This document shows, in pieces, positions 1 to 7,131 of a DNA stretch of 64,000 nucleotides. A program made the position numbers and the translations under genes. The notes under the pieces were generated by a model. That model ran no database searches and had not been told where the DNA came from. It was given only the letters and a program-made list of their open reading frames with translations. Source of the DNA: DAITQM01 sp039794245 (GTDB taxonomy: Bacteria; Pseudomonadota; Gammaproteobacteria; Xanthomonadales; Wenzhouxiangellaceae); NCBI GenBank assembly GCA_039794245.1, contig JBDIVS010000013.1, positions 1 through 64,000 of the forward strand. The letters run 5' to 3'. How positions within the stretch are numbered: position 1 is the stretch's first letter; each line of letters opens with the position of its first letter.

Positions 1-16
1 CTCCTCCGCTCCACCA
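1..16 (+). tRNA. tRNA 3' end, truncated by window edge
   Basis: The first 16 bases equal the T-stem 3' strand, the seven-base acceptor 3' strand CCGCTCC, discriminator A and an encoded CCA. The same block recurs twice downstream with more of the tRNA attached. An intact tRNA may therefore end here, with its body left of the window. In the downstream copies the anticodon-loop-like bases read as valine (CAC, TAC), and discriminator A fits valine, so tRNA-Val is possible. The identity is unproven because the 5' half is not visible. Confidence 0.4.
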
Positions 17-295
17 TTTCTTTACGCTTGCGTCTCCGTTATGAACGCGACGCTTGGAGCGTCGCGTTCGCGGCACGTTCACAACTGGGAAGGTCGGGAG
101 TTCGATCCTCCTCCGCTCCACCATTTCCTTACGCTTGCGTCTCCGTTATGAACGCGACGCTTGGGAGCGTCGCGTTCGCGGCACGTTTACAACTGGGAAG
201 GTCGGGAGTTCGATCCTCCTCCGCTCCACCACCTCTAACCTCAGAGGTTTCACCAAGCACGCGACGCTTGGGAGCGTCGCGTTCGCGGCACGTTT
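1..295 (+). repeat. Tandem array of tRNA 3' ends and hairpins
   Basis: A unit of 107–108 bp is repeated: two full units plus a partial third. Each unit holds a tRNA 3' part: 78–123 with loop TTCACAA, and 186–231 with loop TTTACAA. Both continue into T-stem GGGAG/CTCCT, T-loop TTCGATC and acceptor CCGCTCC-A-CCA. Each is preceded by a GC-rich hairpin (44–68, 151–176, 260–281) with arms AACGCGACGCT and AGCGTCGCGTT and a 3–4 base loop. No 5' tRNA half is present in these copies: the anticodon stem 5' strand is replaced by hairpin-derived sequence. The layout suggests repeated attachment-site duplication or slippage at a tRNA locus. Confidence 0.7.
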
Positions 296-296
296 A

Positions 297-500
297 CCCA
301 ACTGTTGCATAAATTCCCGGAATTCTCGGTCAAGCGGGTGAGTGCAGTTTGTCCGATTTGCCGCGGAAGCGTAGTTATTCCTACGGTTCGAGGCAAAGCT
401 GCCACCCGCTTGGGCGAGAAACCGGGCGCGTCACCCCAGGTGAATTCGATGCTTTGACTAATATTCTCATAAATTATTGATTTAATTAAGAAATCCATAA
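297..500 (+). repeat. 233-bp miniature element, copy 1 (right end decayed)
   Basis: The copy begins with terminal repeat CCCAACTGTTGCATAAATT directly after the third hairpin of the tRNA array. It matches the copy at 40221–40453 along most of its length, including the internal CGTAG/CTACG inverted repeat and the CACCTGGGGTG-like core. After about 498 the match stops and no right terminal repeat is found. It carries no open reading frame of note. It is a truncated or decayed member of the family. Confidence 0.75.
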
Positions 501-531
501 TCTATTATGGGGGTGGTTACCACTACACTAA

Positions 532-559
532 TTGCGAAAATGATGATGTAATCTATAAT
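532..559 (+). promoter_or_regulatory. Predicted sigma70 promoter for the cyd operon
   Basis: A perfect -10 hexamer TATAAT lies at 554–559, with TTGCGA (4 of 6 matches) at 532–537 and a 16-base spacer. Transcription would start near 566, giving a leader of about 34 bases before the cydP start. The block sits in an AT-rich island between the decayed repeat element and cydP. No FNR- or ArcA-like site was clear by eye. Confidence 0.55.
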
Positions 560-599
560 AAATTTGGTCGCTTCCCCAGCCGCGCAGGAGGCCCACCAC

Positions 600-800
600 A
601 TGAGCGCCGATGAGACTACGCCGTCAGTGAACGCCGCGCGTTGGTTCGCGCGCCTGCGGCGTCATATCGGCCAGCTGCTGCTGGCCAAGCTATGCTTGTT
701 GCTGGCGCTGTTCTTCCTGTTCTTCTCAGCCGCGCATCGTCCCGACATCGATGCCGCAGGCGTCTCCGAACGACTCCAACTTCAAGGCGACAAGCCATGA
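600..800 (+). CDS. cydP: Cytochrome bd small accessory subunit CydP
   Basis: A 66-residue protein with one hydrophobic helix (about residues 25–45, rich in Leu and Phe) followed by a short polar tail. Its size, the position just before cydA and the helix character match CydP, the small membrane protein often encoded upstream of cydAB in gammaproteobacteria. The ATG at 600 is preceded by AGGAG at 585–589; a TTG 36 bases upstream is less likely. The stop overlaps the cydA start (ATGA), so the two are translationally coupled. It probably helps oxidase assembly or stability in the inner membrane. Confidence 0.75.
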   Translation: MSADETTPSVNAARWFARLRRHIGQLLLAKLCLLLALFFLFFSAAHRPDIDAAGVSERLQLQGDKP

Positions 801-2371
801 TCGATCCCCATGTTGTAGACCTGTCACGACTGCAGTTTGCCGTCACCGCGCTCTACCACTTCCTGTTCGTGCCCTTGACGCTCGGCCTGGCGTTGATCAT
901 GGCGATCATGGAAAGCGTGTACGTGATGACCGGCCGCGTGATCTGGCGCCAGATGACGCGCTTCTGGGGCGTGCTGTTCGGCATCAACTTCGCGATGGGG
1001 GTGGCCACCGGCATCACCATGGAGTTCCAGTTCGGCACCAACTGGGCCTACTACTCGCACTACGTCGGCGACATCTTCGGCGCGCCGCTGGCGATCGAGG
1101 GCCTGATGGCGTTCTTCCTCGAAAGCACCCTGGTCGGATTGTTCTTCTTCGGCTGGGATCGCTTGAGCCGCTTGCAGCACCTCGCCGTCACCTGGCTGAC
1201 CGCGCTGGGCGCCAACCTTTCGGCCTTGTGGATATTGATCGCCAACGGCTGGATGCAGAACCCGGTCGGCGCCCGCTTCAACTTCGAGACCATGCGCATG
1301 GAAGTCACCGACTTCGCGGCGGTGGTGTTCAATCCGGTGGCGCAATCGAAGTTCGTGCACACGGTCAGCGCCGGCTACGTCACCGGCTCGATCTTCGTGC
1401 TGGCGATCAGCGCCTGGTACCTGCTGCGCGGCCGCAATCTGCAATTCGCGCGGCGTTCGATGGCGGTGGCGGCCAGCTTCGGTCTGGCCTCGGCGCTGTC
1501 GGTGGTGGTGCTGGGCGACGAGAGCGGTTACACCGCATCGGCAGACCAGAAGATGAAGGTGGCGGCGATCGAGGCGGAATGGGAAACCCAGCCGGCGCCG
1601 GCCAGCTTCACCCTGCTCGGCTTCCCCGATCGGGACAAGCAGGAGACCAAGGCGGTGGTACGCATTCCCTGGGCCTTGGGCCTGATCGCCACACGCTCGC
1701 TCGATGGCGAGGTGCCCGGTATTCGCGAGTTGGTGGCGCGCAACCGGCAACGCATCGAGAACGGCATCGTGGCGCACGCCGCCTTGCAGGCACTGCGCGC
1801 CGACCGTACCAATGTCGCCAAGCAGCAGGCGTTCACGGCGCTTGCCGACGATCTCGGCTACGGCTTGCTGACCCTGCGCTACGTCGATGACCCGGCCAAG
1901 GCCGATGCCGCGGTCATCGATCGCGCGGCCTGGGACACGGTGCCCAACGTGCCGGTGATGTTCTGGTCGTTCCGGGTCATGGTCGGGCTCGGGTTTTTCT
2001 TCATCGCCCTGTTCGCGACGGCGTTCTATCTGTCCGCAACACGCAAGCTCGACAGCCCGCGCTTTTTGCGCATTGCGATGTGGAGTCTGCCGCTGCCGTG
2101 GGTGGCGGCAGAATTGGGATGGATCGTTGCCGAGTACGGCCGCCAGCCGTGGGCGATCGATGGCGTGTTGCCGACCTTCCTCGGGGCGTCCAGCCGCAGC
2201 GCGGGCGAGGTCACCCTGAGTCTGCTGGGTTTCGTGGTGCTCTACACCGGCTTGGCTGTGGTCGATGTGATGCTGCTCCGGCGCACCATCAAGGCCGGCC
2301 CGGACGGGCTTGGCTACTGGCCGCGCAAAGGCCAGGATCCCTCCACCACCCATCCAGCCCAGACCGATTGA
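797..2371 (+). CDS. cydA: Cytochrome bd ubiquinol oxidase subunit I
   Basis: This subunit oxidises quinol and holds hemes b558, b595 and d in the inner membrane. The product is 524 residues, close to the E. coli length. Visible ligands are His21 in LYHFLFVPLTLGL and the His of KFVHTVSAGY. The quinol-site motif QKMKVAAIEAEWE sits in a long Q-loop (about residues 250–385), so this is the L-type seen in E. coli. The heme-b558 Met lies in PVMFWSFR. The ATG at 797 overlaps the cydP stop. Bd oxidases resist sulfide, which fits the sulfide genes that follow at 3701–10803. Confidence 0.97.
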   Translation: MIDPHVVDLSRLQFAVTALYHFLFVPLTLGLALIMAIMESVYVMTGRVIWRQMTRFWGVLFGINFAMGVATGITMEFQFGTNWAYYSHYVGDIFGAPLAIEGLMAFFLESTLVGLFFFGWDRLSRLQHLAVTWLTALGANLSALWILIANGWMQNPVGARFNFETMRMEVTDFAAVVFNPVAQSKFVHTVSAGYVTGSIFVLAISAWYLLRGRNLQFARRSMAVAASFGLASALSVVVLGDESGYTASADQKMKVAAIEAEWETQPAPASFTLLGFPDRDKQETKAVVRIPWALGLIATRSLDGEVPGIRELVARNRQRIENGIVAHAALQALRADRTNVAKQQAFTALADDLGYGLLTLRYVDDPAKADAAVIDRAAWDTVPNVPVMFWSFRVMVGLGFFFIALFATAFYLSATRKLDSPRFLRIAMWSLPLPWVAAELGWIVAEYGRQPWAIDGVLPTFLGASSRSAGEVTLSLLGFVVLYTGLAVVDVMLLRRTIKAGPDGLGYWPRKGQDPSTTHPAQTD

Positions 2372-2381
2372 GGGGGATATC

Positions 2382-3506
2382 ATGTTCGACTATGGAACGC
2401 TGCGTGAAATCTGGTGGCTGCTGCTGGGCGTGTTGCTGATCGGCTTCGCACTGACTGATGGCTATGACCTGGGAGTGGGCGCGATCTTGCGTCTGCTCGG
2501 CAAGGACGATGTCGAGCGGCGCATGGTGATCGAGGCGATCGAGCCCAATTGGGAGGGCAATCAGGTGTGGTTCATCCTCGGTGGTGGCGCCATCTTTGCC
2601 GCATGGCCGGCGCTGTATGCGGTCTCGTTCTCCGGCTTTTACTTCGCCATGTTGCTGGTGTTGCTGGCGTTGATCCTGCGCCCGGTCGGTTTTGTGTTCC
2701 GCAACAAGCTGCCGAATCCGGCCTGGCGCAATACCTGGGACTGGGCCTTGACCATCGCTGGTGCGGTGCCGTCGCTGGTGTTCGGCGTGGCCTTCGGCAA
2801 TTTGTTCCTGGGCGCGCCGTTCCAGTTCGGCGACGACATGCAGGTGAGTTACGACGGCGGCCTGTTGGGCTTGCTGAGCCCCTTCGCCCTGCTCGCGGGT
2901 GCGGTGAGCCTGTCGATGCTGGTGATGCATGGCGCGAGCTTTGTCGCGATGCGGGTGGAGCAGCTGATCGGGGCGCGGGCGCGGCGCATCGCCCGCATCG
3001 CCGCCGCCGCGACCGCGGTGACCTTCGTGGCGGCCGGGGTCTGGTTGCTGTGGCTGGATGGTCACGTCATCGCCAGCGCGATCGATCCGCTGGCGGCATC
3101 CAATCCGCTGTACAAGCAGGTCGGTATTCAAGCCGGCGCTTGGCTCGGCAACTACCACAGCTATCCGTGGACCATGGTCGCGCCGGTTGCGGTCGCCATT
3201 GGCCTGCTGGGCGTGGTGTTCGTGCGCCGTCCCGGCCTGGCCTTCATCGCCAGCGGGCTGAGCGTTACCGGGGTGATTCTCACCGCGGGCTTCAGCCTGT
3301 TTCCGTTCCTGCTGCCCTCATCCAGCCATCCCGCGCACGGGCTGACAGTGTGGGACGCTTCGTCGAGCGAGCTGACCCTAGAGATCATGCTGCTTGCCAC
3401 CGTGGTATTGCTGCCGATCGTGCTGGCTTACACCACCTGGGCATTCCGGGTGATGCGCGGTCAGGTCACCCGCCAACATGTCATCGAGTCGGAGGATGCG
3501 TACTGA
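2382..3506 (+). CDS. cydB: Cytochrome bd ubiquinol oxidase subunit II
   Basis: A 374-residue polytopic membrane protein with about eight to nine helices and no heme ligands of its own. It is the structural partner of CydA. The N-terminal DGYDLGVGA and the following MVIEAIEPNWEGNQVW are hallmark CydB segments. The start at 2382 follows AGGGGG 10 bases downstream of the cydA stop. The stop codon shares one base with the cydX start. Confidence 0.97.
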   Translation: MFDYGTLREIWWLLLGVLLIGFALTDGYDLGVGAILRLLGKDDVERRMVIEAIEPNWEGNQVWFILGGGAIFAAWPALYAVSFSGFYFAMLLVLLALILRPVGFVFRNKLPNPAWRNTWDWALTIAGAVPSLVFGVAFGNLFLGAPFQFGDDMQVSYDGGLLGLLSPFALLAGAVSLSMLVMHGASFVAMRVEQLIGARARRIARIAAAATAVTFVAAGVWLLWLDGHVIASAIDPLAASNPLYKQVGIQAGAWLGNYHSYPWTMVAPVAVAIGLLGVVFVRRPGLAFIASGLSVTGVILTAGFSLFPFLLPSSSHPAHGLTVWDASSSELTLEIMLLATVVLLPIVLAYTTWAFRVMRGQVTRQHVIESEDAY

Positions 3507-3631
3507 TGTGGTACTTCTCATGGATTCTTGGTCTCGCGCTGGCCTGCAGTGTCGGCATCCTCAACGCCATCTGGTACGAAGTGCATTCGGACCAGGCGCA
3601 TGGCCGCACGAGTCCGTTCAAGCAGCCGTGA
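3506..3631 (+). CDS. cydX: Cytochrome bd small subunit CydX
   Basis: A 41-residue single-helix protein starting MWYFSWILGLALACS, which is the conserved CydX signature. It stabilises the bd oxidase hemes and is required for full activity in E. coli. Its ATG at 3506 overlaps the cydB stop by one base, so it is the third coupled gene of cydABX. The C-terminal tail HGRTSPFKQP is polar and probably cytoplasmic or periplasmic. It ends 69 bases before the convergent regulator gene. Confidence 0.93.
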   Translation: MWYFSWILGLALACSVGILNAIWYEVHSDQAHGRTSPFKQP

Positions 3632-3700
3632 TTCGGTAGTGTCGCGTTCTTCAACGCACTTGGGTAGGCTCGGCGAAGCGGTTCGGTTCGATGGGGTTGC

Positions 3701-4045
3701 TCAGCAGCCTTCGCAATAGATGCCATGCAGGGTATGGACGATTGCGCTGACCGGGCCCGGCGCCAGTGTGTAGTAAACCGTTTGCGCGTCGCGCCGGGTT
3801 TGTACCAGTGCTTTCGCGCGTAGCACCGCCAGGTGCTGGGACAGTGCCGACTGGCTCAGTTCGACGTGCTGGTTGAGCTCGCCGACCGACAGCTCGGCGT
3901 CGTGCAGCAGGCACAGGATGCGCAGCCGCTGCGGGTTGGCCAGCGCCTTGAGCAGGTCGGCGGCATCGTCGGCCCTGGCGGCCATCTCCCGAGCGGCAGT
4001 TTGCATTGATGCCGGCGCCGGCTTTTTGCGGGTGCGGACGGCCAT
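3701..4045 (-). CDS. ArsR-family sulfane-sulfur-responsive repressor (BigR/SqrR type)
   Basis: A 114-residue winged-helix regulator. The helix-turn-helix runs about residues 53–80 (ELSVGELNQHVELSQSALSQ), followed by the wing DAQTVYYTL. Cys45 in RLRILCLL and the cysteines at the C-terminus (Cys111 and Cys114 in CEGC) correspond in position to the redox pair that forms di- to tetrasulfide links in BigR and SqrR. It is the second gene after the rhodanese, two bases away, and lies opposite sqr. It most likely represses both divergent units until persulfide accumulates. The extra C-terminal Cys is unusual. A metal-sensing ArsR is the alternative, but no metal motif was seen. Confidence 0.85.
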   Translation of the reverse strand: MAVRTRKKPAPASMQTAAREMAARADDAADLLKALANPQRLRILCLLHDAELSVGELNQHVELSQSALSQHLAVLRAKALVQTRRDAQTVYYTLAPGPVSAIVHTLHGIYCEGC

Positions 4046-4047
4046 GG

Positions 4048-4440
4048 TTACTTCGCGCCCTCCACGGCGCCACCGGCCTCGGCCCAGGCCATAAAGCCGC
4101 CGGCCAGCGACAGCGGTTCGCGAAAGCCAAGGCGATCAAGCGCTTCGGCCGCCAGCGCCGAACGCCCGCCCGTGCGGCAGTAAAGCACCACCGGTTGCTG
4201 GCGGTGGCTCAGCGCCGCATCCTTGCGGCAGTTCACTGCCGGGTGGCCATCCACCTCGAACTCCAGCACCCCGCGTGGGATGTTGACCGCGCCGACGATA
4301 TGACCAGCGGCGTATTCGCCGGGCTCGCGGACATCGATCACCGGCACGCCGGCGGTTTGCAGGGCGCGCAGGCGCTCGGCGTCGATTTCGGTGATGGCGG
4401 CGCGGGCTTGGGCAACCAGTTGCTGGGCGGTCAGGGACAT
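4048..4440 (-). CDS. Rhodanese-domain sulfurtransferase
   Basis: A single-domain rhodanese of 130 residues. The active-site loop reads LYCRTGGRSALAA, with the catalytic Cys and a CRTGGRS loop typical of sulfane-sulfur carriers. The Cdc25-like ends VIDVREPGEYAAGHI and GGFMAWAEAG are also present. The start at 4440 was chosen because GGAGG sits nine bases upstream on the coding strand; an in-frame start 33 bases earlier lacks such a site. It is followed by the BigR-type gene and is transcribed away from sqr. It probably moves persulfide sulfur made by SQR to glutathione or other acceptors in the cytoplasm. Confidence 0.88.
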   Translation of the reverse strand: MSLTAQQLVAQARAAITEIDAERLRALQTAGVPVIDVREPGEYAAGHIVGAVNIPRGVLEFEVDGHPAVNCRKDAALSHRQQPVVLYCRTGGRSALAAEALDRLGFREPLSLAGGFMAWAEAGGAVEGAK

Positions 4441-4466
4441 GGCGGTGCCTCCACAGGATTCGGTGC

Positions 4467-4500
4467 TTGACATGATACGAGAATCTTAATTAAGCTACAA
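4467..4500. promoter_or_regulatory. Divergent sqr / rhodanese promoters with shared palindrome
   Basis: On the plus strand TTGACA (4467–4472, 6 of 6) and TAAGCT (4491–4496) with an 18-base spacer could drive sqr. On the minus strand TTGTAG (at 4500–4495) and TATCAT (at 4477–4472) with a 17-base spacer could drive the rhodanese–regulator pair. The perfect palindrome CTTAATTAAG (4485–4494) falls in the spacer region of both. This placement is what a repressor of both promoters would use. The site is inferred; the regulator's true consensus was not tested. Confidence 0.5.
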
Positions 4501-4544
4501 CTAATTTAGGTAGTCATCAATACGCTGCTCAGGAGGGCTGAGGC

Positions 4545-5816
4545 ATGACGCGGATCTGTGTGCTGGGTGCGGGTATCGGGGGTATGAGTCTGGCTTACGA
4601 ACTGCGCGCGAGTTTGGGCAAGGAGCATCCGATCACGGTCATCGGTGAGGGTGAGTTGTTCAGCTTCGTTCCTTCCAACCCTTGGCTCGCGGTCGGTTGG
4701 CGCACGCCGGAGGCCATCCAGATCGCGGTGGCGCCGCATCTTGCCCGCAAGGGCATCGATTTCGTGTCGGTCGGGGCGGAGCAGGTGCTGCCCGCGCAAA
4801 ATCAGGTGCGGTTGCGCGATGGCCGCACCCTCGACTACGACTACCTGATGATCACCACCGGTCCGCGCCTGGCCTTCGATGAGGTGCCGGGTCTGGGCCC
4901 GCAGGCTTTCACCCAATCGATCTGTACCACGCCACACGCCAGCGCGGCGCTGGTGGCGTATCAGAAATTTCTCGACGACCCAGGCCCGGTAGTGATCGGT
5001 GCCGCGGCTGGCGCCAGTTGCTTCGGGCCGGCCTACGAGTTCGCCATGATCCTCGATGCCGACCTGCGCAAGCGCCGCGTGCGCGATCGCGTTCCGATGA
5101 CGTTCGTCACCAGCGAGCCCTACATCGGTCACATGGGCTTGGGTGGGGTAGGCGATTCCAATGGGCTGCTGGAATCGGAGTTTCGTCAGCGCCACATCCG
5201 CTGGATATGCAACGCGCGGATCAGCGCGGTGCAAGCGGACACGATGACGGTCGATGAGTACGATGCCGACGGCAAGCCGCACAAGACCCATACCCTGGAG
5301 CATCGCTACGCCATGGTGTTGCCGGCGTTTACCGGCGTGGATGCGGTGCGCGGCATCGAGGGGCTGAGCAATCCGCGTGGTTTCATCCAGATCGACGCCC
5401 ATCAACGCAACCCCACCTTCCCGAATATCTTCGCGGCCGGCGTATGCGTCGCGATTCCGCCGGTGGAAGCCACGCCGGTGCCGACCGGTGCGCCCAAGAC
5501 GGGGTTCATGATCGAATCGATGATCACCGCGATTTGCCACAACCTGCGGGCCGAGATCGATGGCAAGCCAGCGCTTGCCAAGGCGACGTGGAATGCGATT
5601 TGTCTGGCCGACATGGGCGATACCGGCATCGCGTTCGTGGCATTGCCGCAGATACCTCCGCGCAACGTCACCTGGTCTCGCACCGGCAAGTGGGTGCATC
5701 TGGCCAAGGTGGCGTACGAAAAGTATTTCTTGCGCAAGATCAAGACCGGCAACACCGAGCCGGTGTATGAGAAGTACATACTGAAGGCGCTCGGCATCGA
5801 GCGGTTGAAGCCGTGA
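4545..5816 (+). CDS. sqr: Sulfide:quinone oxidoreductase, type I
   Basis: A 423-residue FAD flavoprotein that oxidises sulfide to polysulfide or persulfide and reduces quinone at the inner membrane. The N-terminal dinucleotide fold is GAGIGGM. The three redox cysteines of the A. ferrooxidans enzyme (128, 160, 356) are matched by Cys127 (SICTTPHA), Cys159 (GASCFGPAYE) and Cys353 (WNAICLADMGD). The quinone-side PVPTGAPKTG segment is also conserved. A C-terminal amphipathic region (VHLAKVAYEKYFLRKI) should bind the membrane. AGGAGGG lies upstream of the ATG. It leads a five-gene unit with DUF2892, RND and OsmC genes and is probably induced by sulfide through the BigR-type regulator. Confidence 0.95.
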   Translation: MTRICVLGAGIGGMSLAYELRASLGKEHPITVIGEGELFSFVPSNPWLAVGWRTPEAIQIAVAPHLARKGIDFVSVGAEQVLPAQNQVRLRDGRTLDYDYLMITTGPRLAFDEVPGLGPQAFTQSICTTPHASAALVAYQKFLDDPGPVVIGAAAGASCFGPAYEFAMILDADLRKRRVRDRVPMTFVTSEPYIGHMGLGGVGDSNGLLESEFRQRHIRWICNARISAVQADTMTVDEYDADGKPHKTHTLEHRYAMVLPAFTGVDAVRGIEGLSNPRGFIQIDAHQRNPTFPNIFAAGVCVAIPPVEATPVPTGAPKTGFMIESMITAICHNLRAEIDGKPALAKATWNAICLADMGDTGIAFVALPQIPPRNVTWSRTGKWVHLAKVAYEKYFLRKIKTGNTEPVYEKYILKALGIERLKP

Positions 5817-5863
5817 GCGGCGATAGGGCTATGGTTGATTTGAGCAACAAGAAGGAGTTCGTC

Positions 5864-6067
5864 ATGAATATCGATCGCATGGTACTGGCATTTGCTGGCG
5901 TGATGATCTTGGTCAGCGTGCTACTGACGCATTTCGTGTCGCCGTGGTGGTTGCTGCTGACTGTTTTCGTCGGCCTGAACCTGCTGCAATCCGCGTTCAC
6001 CGGATGGTGCCCGGCGGCAAAGGTGTTTGCGAGATTGGGCTTCAGGCCGGGGAGTGCGTTCCGATGA
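5864..6067 (+). CDS. DUF2892 (YgaP-like) small membrane protein
   Basis: A 67-residue protein with two hydrophobic helices (about 8–25 and 29–47) and the motif FTGWCPAAKVFARLG. This is the DUF2892 pattern, found as the membrane part of the rhodanese YgaP and as stand-alone proteins near sulfur genes. The conserved Cys follows the second helix. AAGGAG precedes the ATG at 5864. The stop overlaps the next start (ATGA), coupling it to the RND adaptor. Its exact role is unknown; the context suggests sulfane-sulfur handling at the membrane. Confidence 0.85.
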   Translation: MNIDRMVLAFAGVMILVSVLLTHFVSPWWLLLTVFVGLNLLQSAFTGWCPAAKVFARLGFRPGSAFR

Positions 6068-7131
6068 CGGTGGTGCGGCTGTGCGTGCTGGTTTCCTGCG
6101 CAGTCGCGCTGCTGGCTTGCGGTGGAGAGTCATCGGATCGGCCAGCAGCCATGGCCTTCGCGGATCTGGCCGAGCAAACGCTGCAGCCGGAAACCGCGCC
6201 GCGCGAGCGGATCTGGGATGGCGTAGTCGAGGCGGTCAACCAGGCCACCTTGTCGGCGCAGACTGGCGGCCGCGTGCTGGAGTTGCCCTACGACGTCAAC
6301 GACTACGTACCAGCCGGTGCGGTGGTGGTGCGCTTCACGGCGGTCGAGCAGCAATCCGGACAGCGCCGCGCCCAGGCGGCGCTGGCGGCGGCGCAAGCGG
6401 CGGCCACTGAGGCCGAGGCCAACTACCAACGTATCGCCATGATATTCGAGAAAAAGCTGGTGGCCAGGGCGCAGCTCGACCAGGCCACCGCCCAGCGCGA
6501 CGCCGCGCGCGCGGCGCTGGAATCGGCACGCGCCGCGCTGCGCGAGGCCAGTGAGCAGGTCGATTACACCGTCATCCGCGCGCCGTATTCGGGCATCCTC
6601 ACCCAACGCCATGTTGAACTGGGCGAAACAGTCCGGCCGGGCCAGCCCTTGGTTTCCGGGCTGTCGCTGAACCAGTTGCGGGTCAATGTGGAGATTCCGC
6701 AGAGCGACATGACGGCGGTGCGCGAGCACGCCAAGGCATCGGTGTTGCTGGCCGAAGGCAAGCGTCTGGCTGCCGAGCGGATCGTGGTATTTCCGTTCGC
6801 CGATCCCGCTACTCACAGTTTCAAGGTGCGTCTGGAACTGCCGGAGGCCGAGACCGGGTTGCAGCCGGGCATGACGGTAAAAGCCGCGTTCGTGATCGGC
6901 GAAGCCGAGCGGTTGCTGGTGCCGCTGAGCGCACTGGTGCGGCGCAGCGAGATTGCTGGCGTGTACGTGCTCGGCGAACGCGGCCCGCAATTGCGGCAGT
7001 TGCGCCTCGGGCACCGTTACGGCGAGCGGGTGGAAGTGCTGGCCGGGCTGAGTGCGGGCGAGCGCATTGCGCTCGACCCCAATGCCGCGCGGTTTGCGCT
7101 GGCGGCGCTGCGGGAGCCGCTCGATGAGTGA
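6064..7131 (+). CDS. RND efflux periplasmic adaptor lipoprotein
   Basis: A 355-residue membrane-fusion protein. A lipobox-type leader ends LLACGG, so it is probably lipidated and anchored in the periplasm. The lipoyl half-motifs, an Ala-rich alpha-hairpin (about residues 95–150, QAALAAAQAAATEAEA) and a YTVIRAPYSGILTQR beta segment are in the usual order. The ATG overlaps the DUF2892 stop, and the C-terminus overlaps the pump start by eight bases. It would link the pump to an outer-membrane channel, which is not encoded here, so a TolC-type protein elsewhere must serve. Confidence 0.93.
   Translation: MTVVRLCVLVSCAVALLACGGESSDRPAAMAFADLAEQTLQPETAPRERIWDGVVEAVNQATLSAQTGGRVLELPYDVNDYVPAGAVVVRFTAVEQQSGQRRAQAALAAAQAAATEAEANYQRIAMIFEKKLVARAQLDQATAQRDAARAALESARAALREASEQVDYTVIRAPYSGILTQRHVELGETVRPGQPLVSGLSLNQLRVNVEIPQSDMTAVREHAKASVLLAEGKRLAAERIVVFPFADPATHSFKVRLELPEAETGLQPGMTVKAAFVIGEAERLLVPLSALVRRSEIAGVYVLGERGPQLRQLRLGHRYGERVEVLAGLSAGERIALDPNAARFALAALREPLDE

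Noticed and set aside
1..295. CRISPR array
   Set aside because: The repeats are about 107 bp with no short repeat/variable spacer pattern; the units are near identical and contain tRNA 3' sequence.
824..2383. Long minus-strand frame opposite cydA
   Set aside because: It is antisense to a clear cydA, rich in His, Arg and Gln, and has no family resemblance. It is a GC-rich shadow, as are similar long frames opposite the RND pump (7577–10096) and opp genes (33185–34954).
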